The position numbers and the translations under genes were made by a program. Shown here piece by piece: positions 8,700 through 17,913 of a stretch of 64,000 nucleotides of DNA. Location of the stretch: contig NZ_CP093366.1 of assembly GCF_023380265.1 (NCBI RefSeq), positions 682,001 to 746,000 on the forward strand. Reading direction: 5' to 3'. The first letter of the stretch is position 1, and each line of letters opens with the position of its first letter. Origin of the DNA: Bombilactobacillus folatiphilus. Lineage in GTDB: Bacteria > Bacillota > Bacilli > Lactobacillales > Lactobacillaceae. The notes under the pieces were generated by a model. It saw only the letters and a program-made list of their open reading frames with translations, ran no database searches and had not been told where the DNA came from.

Positions 8700-10541
8700 T
8701 TGAAAACAAGAGAAGATATTCGTAATATTGCGATTATTGCCCATGTCGATCATGGTAAAACGACATTAGTTAATGAACTTTTAAAGCAATCTGATACACT
8801 GCCTGAACATATGGAGTTAGGTGATCGGGCGATGGACTCTAATGATATTGAAAAAGAACGTGGTATTACTATTTTATCTAAAAATACTGCGGTTAATTAT
8901 CAAGGTACTCAAATTAATATTTTAGATACACCTGGACATGCCGATTTTGGTGGCGAAGTGGAACGAATCATGAAGATGGTTGATGGTGTTTTATTGGTTG
9001 TGGATGCTTATGAAGGAACTATGCCACAAACACGTTTTGTGTTAAAAAAGGCTTTGGAACAACATTTAACGCCGATTGTTGTGATCAATAAAATTGATCG
9101 TCCCGGCGCGCGTCCTGATGAAGTAGTTGACGAAGTTTTGTCATTATTTATTGACTTGGGTGCCGATGAAGACCAGCTTGAATTTCCAGTTGTTTATACG
9201 TCAGCTGTCAATGGGACTTCTAGCTATGAATCTGCTCCAGAAGATCAAGAACACACGATGAAACCGGTATTCGATACCATTTTAAAAACAATTCCAGCGC
9301 CAGTCGATAATAGTGATGAACCGTTGCAATTTCAAGTTGCAATGTTAGACTATAACGATTACGTGGGTCGAGTTGGTATCGGTCGCGTGTTCCGTGGTAA
9401 AATCAAAATTGGTGATCAAGTTTCAGTGTTGAAACTTGATGGTTCTAAAAAGAATTTTCGTGTAACTAAAATCTTTGGTTTCTTTGGCTTGAAGCGTGTT
9501 GAAGTTGAAGAAGCTAAAGCCGGTGATTTGATTGGTTTATCCGGGATGGATGATATTTTTGTTGGGGAAACAGTTACCCCGGTGGAACATCCTGACGCCT
9601 TACCAATTTTGCGAATTGATCCACCAACTTTAAGAATGACTTTCTTAGCTAATGATTCACCGTTTGCTGGCCGTGAAGGCGATTTGGTGACAGCACGTAA
9701 AATTCAGGATCGTTTGGAACAACAATTACAAACTGATGTATCCTTAAAAGTTGAAGATGCGGGTACTGCTGGTGCTTGGATTGTTTCAGGACGTGGTGAA
9801 TTACATCTATCCATTTTGGTTGAGGAAATGCGTCGTGAAGGTTTTGAATTACAATTGTCACGTCCAGAAGTTATTTACGAAGAAATTGATGGTAAGTTAT
9901 GTGAGCCATTTGAATTAGTGCAAATTGATACACCTGATGAGTATGTTGGGACTATTATTGATTCAATGGCACAACGTAAAGGTGAAATGAAAAATATGGA
10001 AAGTACGGGTAACGGTCAAACTCGTCTGACTTTCCTAACACCATCACGGGGATTAATCGGCTATTCTTCTGAATTTTTATCACAAACGGGTGGCTACGGT
10101 ATTATGAATCATGCCTTTGAAGATTATTTACCTGTTATTAAAAATTGGGAACCAGGACGTCGGAGTGGCGCCTTAGTGTCGATTAATCAAGGACCATCTA
10201 CCACTTACAGCTTGCAATCAGTAGAAGAGCGTGGTCAATTGTTTATTGGTGCGGGTGTGGATGTTTATGAAGGAATGATTGTTGGTCAAAGTAGTCGTGA
10301 TCAAGATATTGCTGTCAATGTTACGAAGGGTAAAAATTTGACAAACACTCGTGCATCCGGGAAAGATCATTCTGCAGCTATTAAGACGCCTAAATCTCTA
10401 TCTTTAGAGCAGTCTATTGAATTTTTGAATGAGGATGAATATTGCGAGGTTACTCCTCAAAGTATTCGCTTGCGTAAAAAGATTTTAAATACTAATGAAC
10501 GTAAAAAAGCTGATAAAAAACGAAAAGTAGTTAAAGATTAA
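8700..10541 (+). CDS. typA: Ribosome-associated translational GTPase TypA/BipA
   Basis: EF-G-like GTPase of 613 residues that binds the ribosome and helps late 50S assembly and stress or cold adaptation. The G1 motif HVDHGKTT (15-22), the G3 [11 protein letters not shown] segment and the G4 NKID motif are visible, followed by domain 2, two EF-G-like alpha/beta domains and the BipA-specific C-terminal domain ending in a Lys-rich tail. The start is TTG with GGAAGGA upstream. No truncation or odd residues were seen. Confidence 0.96.
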   Translation: MKTREDIRNIAIIAHVDHGKTTLVNELLKQSDTLPEHMELGDRAMDSNDIEKERGITILSKNTAVNYQGTQINILDTPGHADFGGEVERIMKMVDGVLLVVDAYEGTMPQTRFVLKKALEQHLTPIVVINKIDRPGARPDEVVDEVLSLFIDLGADEDQLEFPVVYTSAVNGTSSYESAPEDQEHTMKPVFDTILKTIPAPVDNSDEPLQFQVAMLDYNDYVGRVGIGRVFRGKIKIGDQVSVLKLDGSKKNFRVTKIFGFFGLKRVEVEEAKAGDLIGLSGMDDIFVGETVTPVEHPDALPILRIDPPTLRMTFLANDSPFAGREGDLVTARKIQDRLEQQLQTDVSLKVEDAGTAGAWIVSGRGELHLSILVEEMRREGFELQLSRPEVIYEEIDGKLCEPFELVQIDTPDEYVGTIIDSMAQRKGEMKNMESTGNGQTRLTFLTPSRGLIGYSSEFLSQTGGYGIMNHAFEDYLPVIKNWEPGRRSGALVSINQGPSTTYSLQSVEERGQLFIGAGVDVYEGMIVGQSSRDQDIAVNVTKGKNLTNTRASGKDHSAAIKTPKSLSLEQSIEFLNEDEYCEVTPQSIRLRKKILNTNERKKADKKRKVVKD

Positions 10542-10579
10542 TAGTTATATGTAAAACGACTGACTTTTTGATTTGATGA

Positions 10580-10627
10580 ATATCACAAAATTATTCTATT
10601 TTTAGAATGTTTTGTGGTATTTTTTTG
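10580..10627 (+). terminator. Intrinsic terminator of typA
   Basis: A long imperfect stem (ATATCACAAAA with TTTTGTGGTAT, plus an inner ATTCTA/TAGAAT helix) ends in seven T residues, about 40 bases after typA. Confidence 0.8.
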
Positions 10628-10830
10628 TCTTAGTTTACTACTTTCGGTTTGTTAACCGATAAATTTTGAAGGGGAACAGAGGTTCCTACGTCGTTTCTTT
10701 TTGGTGATTTTAATTTAAAGATAAATAAAAACAATTCAAATATTTGCGCTTTGTCGTTGATGGTGTTTATCTTTAAAGAGAAGATGGTTTGTTTTCAATA
10801 ATCATTTAATTTGATTAGGGAGGATTTAAA
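10628..10830 (+). other. Leader region of the broken adhesin gene, with a 12-bp inverted repeat
   Basis: Between the typA terminator and the adhesin start there is no gene. The main structure is a perfect 12-bp inverted repeat, TTTAAAGATAAA at 10714-10725 and TTTATCTTTAAA at 10766-10777, separated by 40 bases. A near-ideal ribosome site AGGGAGG lies at 10817-10823, seven bases before the ATG at 10831. I saw no clear -35/-10 pair. Confidence 0.6.
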
Positions 10831-12927
10831 ATGAAAAAAAGCAGTTACTTATGACCTTAGGAGTTACACTTTTTTCATCAGTACTGTGGATCAATACGAA
10901 TAAAACTATTACGAAAGCGAATGATTCGGCATTCACAGGTGTACAATCTCAGGGCGAGACATCTGATAATAATGTAACCGGTAACAGTAATATGGATTCC
11001 AGCAAAATAGCTGCCAAAAGTTCGTTGCAACTTAATATTCAAACAGCTAGGAATCAAGTTAATTCTTTCAGTTTACCAACAGAACAAACAGCATCTTTAC
11101 AACAAAAGTTACAAGATATTGATACACAATTTACAAATCAGATTGATCAGGCACAAGTTAATGCGGATTTAATCAATATTCAAGGAACAGCACAAGCACA
11201 AATCCAGACTGTAGTTCAACAAGCACAAAGTTTGCAGTCGTCACAATCTAATAATTCTGTTAATGCTCAAGTGACTGGGACTAACGAAGGATCAGTTGAT
11301 GACAATAATGATCAACCTGTATCAACTACCCCGCCAACTAGTGACAATGAAGCTAATACAACAAATGAAACAACAGATAATAACACTGATCAAGAAGCTA
11401 TACCGACTCAACCAACAACTACGACCACCACAAATTCAGAAGATAATCAGGCTGTAGCTACGGCTGATACTAAGCCACAAATTGCAAATCAAGCTTTGGT
11501 TATTAACGGTAACGTAGCTGAAGTTGATAATGATGCAGATTTTTACAAAGTCTTGAGTGATAGTAGTTATGACAACATTGATACGATAGTGTTGACGAAT
11601 AATATTACACTTTTATTGATAAAGTCTTTGGATATTGACGTAGATAGCGATAGGCCTATGACAATTAAATCGGAGGATGGTCAGCGTTATTATTTAGATA
11701 TGCGTGCTTTTTAAATTATCACAAAAGGTGATATTACTTTTCAAAATTTGGATATATATGGGTCTACTTTCTGGGGCGTTGTGAATCCTAAGGGTACACC
11801 GACGATTACCTTTGATAATATTTCCTGTACTGGTTCACAAATGATTCATTCTGCTAAGAATCAAACAATTGTGATTAAGGGAAATGTCACAACAACTATT
11901 GTACCTTCGTATGATAGTCCATCTAACGGTATTCCGATTCCGTCCACTAGTGGTTATCAACAAGCTATTGAAATGGCGGCAGGTGGCACACTGAATTTTG
12001 CAGATAACTCAACTTTTACGGGAACAACTTATAAAGATGACGTTATTGATATGCAAGGTTCCGGGGTGGTTAATATTGGTAAGAATACTGTTGTTAATTT
12101 GAATCCACACAGTCATGGCTTGCCACCATAAAATTCTGGATCTAAGCTAGCTGGTCTTTATGTTGAAAAATCCGGAATTATTAATACTGCGGAAGGATCC
12201 GTATTAAATGTTAATGTTGCTGGTGAAACTGCTCTTGATACCGCCCAAGCCATTTATTTGGGTAGTGGTTCTAGTTTGAATGTTAATTCAGGTGCTACAG
12301 TTAATGTGACGAGCGATAGCACTGCCAGAGATGGTTTAGTAACGATTGGTGGTAATTTAATCGTCAATGAAGGTGGCGTGTTTAATGTTAAAGGACAAAA
12401 TATGGGGCTGTTTTCAGGCTCTCTTATGAATATCACTAGTGGTGGTAAAATTGATGTCACTGGTGGTGCAGTAGAGTTGTCAGCCGATGGTTCAGGCATT
12501 TTATATTTGTTGAATGTTAGCAGTTCCACAATTAATGTTGATAATCCTAAATCTTTCATTTTAGACGCTAGTCAGAATACCAATGCTAGGTTAATTAATA
12601 ACAGTACTTTGACTTTAAATGATATTAAATCTGTTAATGGGACACAGACTTCTGGTCCATTGTCTAAATTGGTTTTGAAAGTTACAGCTAACAATATTGG
12701 TACAATTAATGCTCCGACAGAAGCTAGTGCAGCCACTGATATTATTGGTAAAACGTCAGCCGACGAACAACAAGTGGTTGGCTGGTTAAGTGGTCTCAAT
12801 CTAACTGGAAAGAAATTAGAGTTTGTTTCAGCGGGACCGTTTATTAATGTTAATAGTGTTAATGTTTCGTCTGATAAGAAACATGTTACAGGTCATGTTA
12901 GTTCTACGACATCTGATGCGGATCCGA

Positions 12928-13365
12928 ACTTGACAGAACAAATGAAGACAACAGCTAAGCAAAATGTACTGTCTGCATATAATGAAGCAGTAAGCAATGT
13001 TAATCATGCACAGACATCTACTGATGTAGTCAATGCTAAAAATGTGGGTGTTCAAAATATTGTAGCCGCTTTAACAGATGCACAAAATGCTGCCCATACT
13101 TTACAAACAGATAAAACTTCTGCTTTAAAAGATTTGTCTGAAGCACAGACAAACGCCAATCAAACAATTGATGTGACAATAGTTTAAGCCCCGATCAAAA
13201 GACAAAGTCTAAGGCAGCTGTGCAAGCAGCCTATGACCAAGCAGTCAGCCAAGTCAATGTTGCTACGGACACGACAGGTGTCGGTTCTGCTAAGGCAACT
13301 GGTATTACTAACATTAATAAAGCCGTCACAGACGCACAAACTAATGCTGGGAGCCATAATACGCC
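12928..13365 (+). repeat. Helical DUF1542-like tandem repeats in the adhesin pseudogene
   Basis: Two units of roughly 75-80 residues share the pattern 'AVQAAYDQAVSQVN ... AK..GI.NI..AVTDAQ'. Matching stretches occur at about 12955-13090 and 13210-13345, linked by an Ala/Gln-rich helix. The -1 frameshift falls inside this region. Assignment to DUF1542 is by pattern only. Confidence 0.55.
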
Positions 13366-13432
13366 GACTTATTATCCTACTATGCCAGATGATAATGATC
13401 AACATTCAACTCTGACAATGCAGTCACAAATG

Positions 13433-14080
13433 TGTGTGGTTACTATCAATCCTAATGTTACGAATGGTTATGTTCATCTGTATGATCAGGACGGTAAGCA
13501 AATTTCAAATCGAGTTTTAGGAGCTAATACTGCTTGGCGTACTGATTATAAGCGTACGATTAATGGTCAAGTCTTTTATCGTGTAGGTACCAATGAATAT
13601 GTCAAAGCTAGCGATATTGCTTTTGGAACAGGTGCCAAAGTACAAATAATTGACGGTGTTGTAACAATTCGTTCAGATGTGTCGAATGGAACAGCTCCTG
13701 TTTATGATTCGCAGGGTAATCGAATAGCTTCGCGTAATTTAGCTGCTAATACTCAGTGGTTAACTAATAATGAGCAAACATTAATTAATGGTCAAGTTTA
13801 TTATCAAGTAGCAACAAATGAGTATGTTGCGTCTAGTGATATTAACTGGACACCAGAGTCGATTGTTTTAAATAATCAAGAAGGTGTTTTATCTATTAAT
13901 CAAGCTAGCGCTCCTGTATATCACTATGATTTAGACCGTAGTTTAATGACCAAGTCTCAAAATAAAGGAATAAATAATAAGAATGCTTGGTTCTATGATA
14001 AACAACTGATTGTTAATGGTCATGCTTATTATCGTGTAGCAACTAATGAATGGGTAGAGGATAATAAAGTTCTTTTAGGT
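13433..14080 (+). repeat. Three SLAP-like cell-wall repeats at the adhesin C-terminus
   Basis: Three units of about 65-75 residues, at roughly 13433-13620, 13634-13852 and 13856-14080, share a core of 'VYD..G..I..R.L..NT.W' followed by 'NGQ.YY.VATNEYV'. This is the layout of Lactobacillus S-layer-associated (SLAP) domains, which hold proteins non-covalently on the cell wall. No LPxTG sorting signal follows. Confidence 0.75.
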
Positions 14081-14110
14081 TAAGACGATTTGAGTAATAA
14101 TATTTAAATA

Positions 14111-14162
14111 AACTATCGCAAAACTATATCTGTTTAAATAGATTTTGCGATAGTTTTTTTGT
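14111..14162 (+). terminator. Intrinsic terminator after the adhesin pseudogene
   Basis: A perfect 13-bp stem (14111-14123 with 14143-14155) and a seven-T tail. Confidence 0.88.
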
Positions 14163-14206
14163 ATGTAACACTCAAAAACATAATATTTAAGTGTTTTATT
14201 TGATTT

Positions 14207-14214
14207 GCTATAAT
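14207..14214 (+). promoter_or_regulatory. Possible extended -10 promoter for ftsW
   Basis: TGCTATAAT is a full extended -10 element 80 bases before the ftsW start, but no good -35 box is present. A second TATAAT occurs at 14253-14258. Confidence 0.35.
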
Positions 14215-14293
14215 TACTTTTGCGACGATAACCAGTAATATTGCAAAAATGATATAATTAGTAAAAATTACAGAAAGAGTTTAAGCTGAATTT

Positions 14294-15481
14294 TTGAAAA
14301 CGAAATTAAAAGATCTTGATTATTGGATTTTCATACCCTTTGTTGTATTGTCCATTTTGGGAGTGATCATGATTTACTCTGCCAGCTCCAATGCGGCGTT
14401 ACTACAAGGTTTGAGCAATATTGTGTATTTAAAAAGACAGTTGATTTATGTCGTTATTGGCCTTTTTGGCTGCTTTTTATTTTATTTGTTGAAAATTGAC
14501 ATGTTAAAACGTAAATTATTTGTTCAAGATTTTGTTGTAGTTGTATTGGCATTGCTATTTTATTTATTATTAAAACGCCATTTTGATCCACAATCAATGG
14601 TTAATGGGGCTTCTGCGTGGATCCCGCTGGGGCCAATTCACTTACAACCGCTGGAATTGGCCAAGTTAGCTTTAATATTATATTTAGCAAAAGTTTTTAG
14701 TGCGCGCTCGTTGAGAATTAGACGACAGCGTTTGAAGTTGATGATGCGAGAATTATTTCCACCGATTTTGTTAGCAGGTTTAATTATTTTATTGACACTC
14801 TTGCAACCAGATTTAGGTGGTGCAGCTATTTTGGCTTCAATTGTGTTTTTGTTGACGTTCAGTTCGGGCTTGGATATGAAATATGTGCTAGCAATTGTAT
14901 TGGCACTCATTGCGCTATTTGCAGCAGCCTATTTCTATTTTAAACATCAATTAAATGTTGGTAGTCATTCCTCATATAAATTAAAACGCTTGATGGCGTT
15001 TTATCATCCTTTTGAACTGGAAAAAACTGGTGGTATTCAATTAGTCAATTCGTATTATGCAATCAACAATGGTGGCTTGTTTGGTCGGGGATTAGGTAAT
15101 AGTATTCAAAAATTGGGTTATCTTCCCGAACCTTATACGGATTTTATTTTGTCAATTATTAGTGAAGAATTAGGCATCATTGGTGTAATTTTTGTATTGG
15201 CATTAATATTTGTTTTAATTGTTCGGATTGTTTATGTAGGTGTGAAAGCTAATAATGTTTATTGGACATTATTATGCTATGGTGTGGCAACGTTGTTATT
15301 TGTTCAAACGGCGTTTAATGTTGGCGGTGTAGTAGGGTTATTGCCGATCACAGGCGTAACGTTGCCCTTCATCAGTTATGGTGGCTCCAGTCAAATTGTG
15401 TTGTCTATCTGTGTTGGGATTTGTTTGAATGTTTCAGTTAATTTAAAAAGAGAGCAAACAATGGAAATAAAGGAGGGATAG
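14294..15481 (+). CDS. ftsW: Cell-division peptidoglycan polymerase FtsW (SEDS family)
   Basis: Polytopic SEDS glycosyltransferase, 395 residues, about ten membrane segments, which polymerises lipid II at the division septum with a partner class B PBP. Family hallmarks seen are the QPDLGG segment, the GRGLGNSIQK region, EPYTDFI before the ISEE motif, and the late PFISYGGSS motif. FtsW is preferred over RodA because of its position beside typA and the ylbG-rsmD-coaD block. The start is TTG with only a weak upstream GAAAGAG, so the exact start is less certain. Its stop touches the ylbG start. Confidence 0.9.
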   Translation: MKTKLKDLDYWIFIPFVVLSILGVIMIYSASSNAALLQGLSNIVYLKRQLIYVVIGLFGCFLFYLLKIDMLKRKLFVQDFVVVVLALLFYLLLKRHFDPQSMVNGASAWIPLGPIHLQPLELAKLALILYLAKVFSARSLRIRRQRLKLMMRELFPPILLAGLIILLTLLQPDLGGAAILASIVFLLTFSSGLDMKYVLAIVLALIALFAAAYFYFKHQLNVGSHSSYKLKRLMAFYHPFELEKTGGIQLVNSYYAINNGGLFGRGLGNSIQKLGYLPEPYTDFILSIISEELGIIGVIFVLALIFVLIVRIVYVGVKANNVYWTLLCYGVATLLFVQTAFNVGGVVGLLPITGVTLPFISYGGSSQIVLSICVGICLNVSVNLKREQTMEIKEG

Positions 15482-15483
15482 TG

Positions 15484-15774
15484 GTGAAATTAATTCCGCG
15501 TCAGGAAGTAATTGTTTGGATGAATAATAGTCATCCTAGTAAAAAGTTACGTCGTTTTGGTACTGTAATTTATGTTTCTTTTAAGATGAACTACGCGATC
15601 ATGTATTTAGATCAGGCTAAATTAAAACAACAAGTTGAACAAATCGCTCGGCTATCTTTTGTTAGTAAGGTTGAACTCTCGCCAAGACAAGATTTGGAAA
15701 CTTATTTTGATGATAAAATTGGGCAAGTTGCCAATTTAATACCGCCAGAATTACAAAGTAAAGAGAAGGATTAA
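15484..15774 (+). CDS. DUF2129 family protein (YlbG-like)
   Basis: Small protein, 96 residues, matching the YlbG/DUF2129 family in length and in position directly before rsmD. Biochemical function is unknown. A GTG at 15481 overlaps the ftsW stop by one base, but the second GTG at 15484 sits at the better distance of seven bases from AGGAGG (15471-15476). In Bacillus the same neighbours (ylbG, ylbH=rsmD, coaD, ylbL) occur, and here they form one tight operon. Confidence 0.85.
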   Translation: MKLIPRQEVIVWMNNSHPSKKLRRFGTVIYVSFKMNYAIMYLDQAKLKQQVEQIARLSFVSKVELSPRQDLETYFDDKIGQVANLIPPELQSKEKD

Positions 15775-15779
15775 ATAAA

Positions 15780-16346
15780 ATGCGAGTAATTGCAGGACGC
15801 TTTCATGGCTTAAATTTATTGCCTGTCAAAGGACGTAATACGCGTCCTACTAGTGCTAAGGTTAAGGAAGCAATGTTCAATATTTTGACACCTTATTTTA
15901 GAAATTCAATGTGTGGGTGTGATTTGTTTGCGGGGACTGGGGCCTTAGGAATTGAAGCAGTGTCCCGCGGTGTTCAACGGATGTATTTGGTGGATTCTAA
16001 TCGACAAGCTCAACAAGTCATCCGTCAAAATGTAGATAAAACTCACGCACAAACGGATTTTAGGATTTGGTCAATGACTGCACAGCGTGCTCTGATTCAA
16101 TTACAAAAAGAACATGTGAAATTGGATTTATTGTTATTAGATCCTCCTTATGCACAGCATACGACGCAAAAATTAATTGAGCAAGCTCGTCAGGCCAGCA
16201 TTTTGAATCAGCAAGCACTAATTATGATTGAAACAGATTATCATTTATCGTTGCCACCAGAACGGTTGTATCAAGTTTTAGCAGATAAAACATATGGGCA
16301 AACATATATTCAAGTTTGGCGATTTATAGGGAGTCGGGAAAATTGA
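15780..16346 (+). CDS. rsmD: 16S rRNA (guanine966-N2)-methyltransferase
   Basis: S-adenosylmethionine-dependent methyltransferase of 188 residues acting on G966 of 16S rRNA during 30S assembly. The N-terminal RVIAGRFHG and RPTSAKVKEAMFN segments are family signatures, the SAM-binding loop is LFAGTGALGIEA (49-60), and the catalytic DPPY is at 121-124. The gene starts 5 bases after ylbG and ends overlapping the coaD start (ATTGA). Confidence 0.94.
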   Translation: MRVIAGRFHGLNLLPVKGRNTRPTSAKVKEAMFNILTPYFRNSMCGCDLFAGTGALGIEAVSRGVQRMYLVDSNRQAQQVIRQNVDKTHAQTDFRIWSMTAQRALIQLQKEHVKLDLLLLDPPYAQHTTQKLIEQARQASILNQQALIMIETDYHLSLPPERLYQVLADKTYGQTYIQVWRFIGSREN

Positions 16347-16831
16347 GAAAAATTGGTCTTTATGCGGGGAGTTTTGATCCTATTACCAATGGACATTTAG
16401 ATATTATTAAACGTGCCAGTCGATTATTCGATGTTTTGTATGTGGTGATTATGAATAATACGCGCAAACAATATACATTTTCATTTGAACAAAAGCAGCA
16501 ATTAGCTTCAAAGGCTATTCAAACGCTTAGACAAGATAATATTCAGGTACTGGCACGTCCAGAGCAATTAGTTGCACAAGTGGCCCAACAATTAAGCGCC
16601 CGTTGGTTGGTTCGTGGGGTTAGAACGGCCGAAGATTTGAATTACGAGATAGGGATGCAACAAATTAATCAACTGCAGAGTTCTGATTTGGAAACAGTTT
16701 ATTTGGTCGCTAAACCTCAGTATATGTACGTTTCTTCCAGCATGGTTAAAGAAGTAGTAACTTATGGTGGGCAAGTAAAGGGATTAGTCCCGTTGGAAGT
16801 TGAACAGGCATTGGTGGATAAATTACGATGA
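16343..16831 (+). CDS. coaD: Phosphopantetheine adenylyltransferase
   Basis: Catalyses the fourth step of coenzyme A synthesis, joining AMP to 4'-phosphopantetheine. With the TTG start at 16343 the protein has 162 residues and begins MRKIGLYAGSFDP, matching the family exactly; a longer frame upstream would add nine unrelated residues. AGGGAG lies nine bases upstream. The nucleotidyltransferase motif TNGH (15-18) and the C-terminal SSSMVKE segment are present. It overlaps rsmD by four bases and the next gene by ATGA. Confidence 0.95.
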   Translation: MRKIGLYAGSFDPITNGHLDIIKRASRLFDVLYVVIMNNTRKQYTFSFEQKQQLASKAIQTLRQDNIQVLARPEQLVAQVAQQLSARWLVRGVRTAEDLNYEIGMQQINQLQSSDLETVYLVAKPQYMYVSSSMVKEVVTYGGQVKGLVPLEVEQALVDKLR

Positions 16832-17871
16832 TTTATCATAAGTCTAAATACCGTGGCTTGGGGCTGGGGATTGTCTTGTTATTACTAGTTTTTGTTTTTT
16901 GTCCGTTACCTTATTTTATTGAGTCGCCAGGAACAGCACAATCTAGTAGTCGAGTGATTAAATTTAAAGCGAAACCGGAATATTCAACAGATAAATTACT
17001 TTTTACAACGGTCAGAATTCAACAGGCAACTCCACTGACCATTACGCTTGCGCAATTAACTCCTTTTAATGACGTGATTTCGCGCAAAGATTTAATGGCT
17101 GATAGTAACACAGCTGAATATAACCAAATGGAAAAGTATTATATGGAAAATGCAGGCAATAACGCGATTGAAGCTGCTTTTAAGAAAGCCCAGCAGCCAA
17201 TTCATAAAAAGTATTTGGGAATCTATGTGATGTCGATTTTAGCAAATTCACCTGCCAAAAAAGTTCTTAAAGTAGGTGATGTGATTTCAAAAATTGATGG
17301 TCATCGTTTTGCTAGTAGTGCTGCGTTTATGCATTATATTCACACTCAGCGTGTCTATCATCAAGTGACGATTACCTACCAGCGCCACGGTCAAACGCGT
17401 GTAGTTAAATCAACTTTAATGAAATTGCCTCAGACTAAACAAGTAGGTTTGGGTATTAGCCTCGTCGATCATGTACATGTGCAGACTAAACCTAGAGTGC
17501 AAGTTAAAGCTGGTGATATCGGTGGACCTTCTGCTGGTTTGATGTTTACGTTACAAATTTATTCTCAGTTGACACGACATGATCTCACGCATGGACGTAT
17601 TATTGCAGGAACGGGCACAATTACGCCAGAGGGAAAAGTGGGTCCTATTGGCGGTATTGATAAAAAAGTTTATGCAGCTAATAAAGCAGGTGCTAAAGTC
17701 TTTTTAGCACCAAGAGATAAAGTCACCAAAGCTAAACTGAAATTAGATTCGCATTACCAAAGCAATTATCAAACAGCCAAGAAAGCTGCACAACGCTTAC
17801 ATACTTCTATGAAAATTGTTCCCGTCGACAATTTAAATCAGGCAATTAATTATTTAGAGGCTCATCATTAA
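16828..17871 (+). CDS. PDZ- and Lon-type membrane serine protease (YlbL/SepM-like)
   Basis: Membrane-anchored protease of 347 residues. A single transmembrane helix lies at about 10-30, an extracytoplasmic PDZ domain at about 125-200, and a Lon-like S16 domain after that. The catalytic Ser is in GGPSAG (Ser235), and the Lys partner is in GGIDKK (279-280). Relatives cleave peptide pheromones or cell-envelope proteins (SepM in Streptococcus); the substrate here is unknown. It overlaps coaD by ATGA and precedes the competence genes comEA-comEC, though a hairpin separates them. Confidence 0.9.
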   Translation: MIYHKSKYRGLGLGIVLLLLVFVFCPLPYFIESPGTAQSSSRVIKFKAKPEYSTDKLLFTTVRIQQATPLTITLAQLTPFNDVISRKDLMADSNTAEYNQMEKYYMENAGNNAIEAAFKKAQQPIHKKYLGIYVMSILANSPAKKVLKVGDVISKIDGHRFASSAAFMHYIHTQRVYHQVTITYQRHGQTRVVKSTLMKLPQTKQVGLGISLVDHVHVQTKPRVQVKAGDIGGPSAGLMFTLQIYSQLTRHDLTHGRIIAGTGTITPEGKVGPIGGIDKKVYAANKAGAKVFLAPRDKVTKAKLKLDSHYQSNYQTAKKAAQRLHTSMKIVPVDNLNQAINYLEAHH

Positions 17872-17891
17872 AAAAATGATGGCCTTTTTTC
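17859..17891 (+). terminator. Intrinsic terminator overlapping the end of the YlbL-like gene
   Basis: GGCTCATCATT and AATGATGGCC pair with one bulged T, followed by six T residues. The left arm contains the last codons of the protease gene. Confidence 0.7.
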
Positions 17892-17913
17892 GTAATTTCA
17901 AATGGGTGATTTT

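Larger units (their letters stand above)
10831..14083 (+). pseudogene. Broken secreted beta-helix/SLAP surface adhesin
   Basis: One ancestral gene of about 1,080 codons, now in four pieces. The ATG at 10831 has a good ribosome site, then a run of seven A residues; the frame stops after seven codons. Adding one A restores an in-frame secretory signal (MKKKQLLMTLG then a hydrophobic stretch). Further lesions are TAA codons at 11712-11714 and 12129-12131 with the same frame continuing homologously after each, and a one-base loss near 13174 that moves the frame. The reconstructed order is signal peptide, helical segment, Thr/Asn/Asp-rich linker, right-handed beta-helix-like adhesive region (about 11500-12900), helical DUF1542-like repeats and three SLAP-like cell-wall repeats. 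Family knowledge suggests cell-surface attachment. The gene is an insertion of accessory type between typA and ftsW. Sequencing error could explain the homopolymer lesion but hardly all four. Confidence 0.85.

Noticed and set aside
10831..14083. Stop-codon readthrough or programmed frameshifting to make the whole adhesin
   Set aside because: Other genes here end in TAA normally, so the codon is not reassigned. No slippery heptamer with a pseudoknot was evident at the shift near 13174, and four separate events would be needed.
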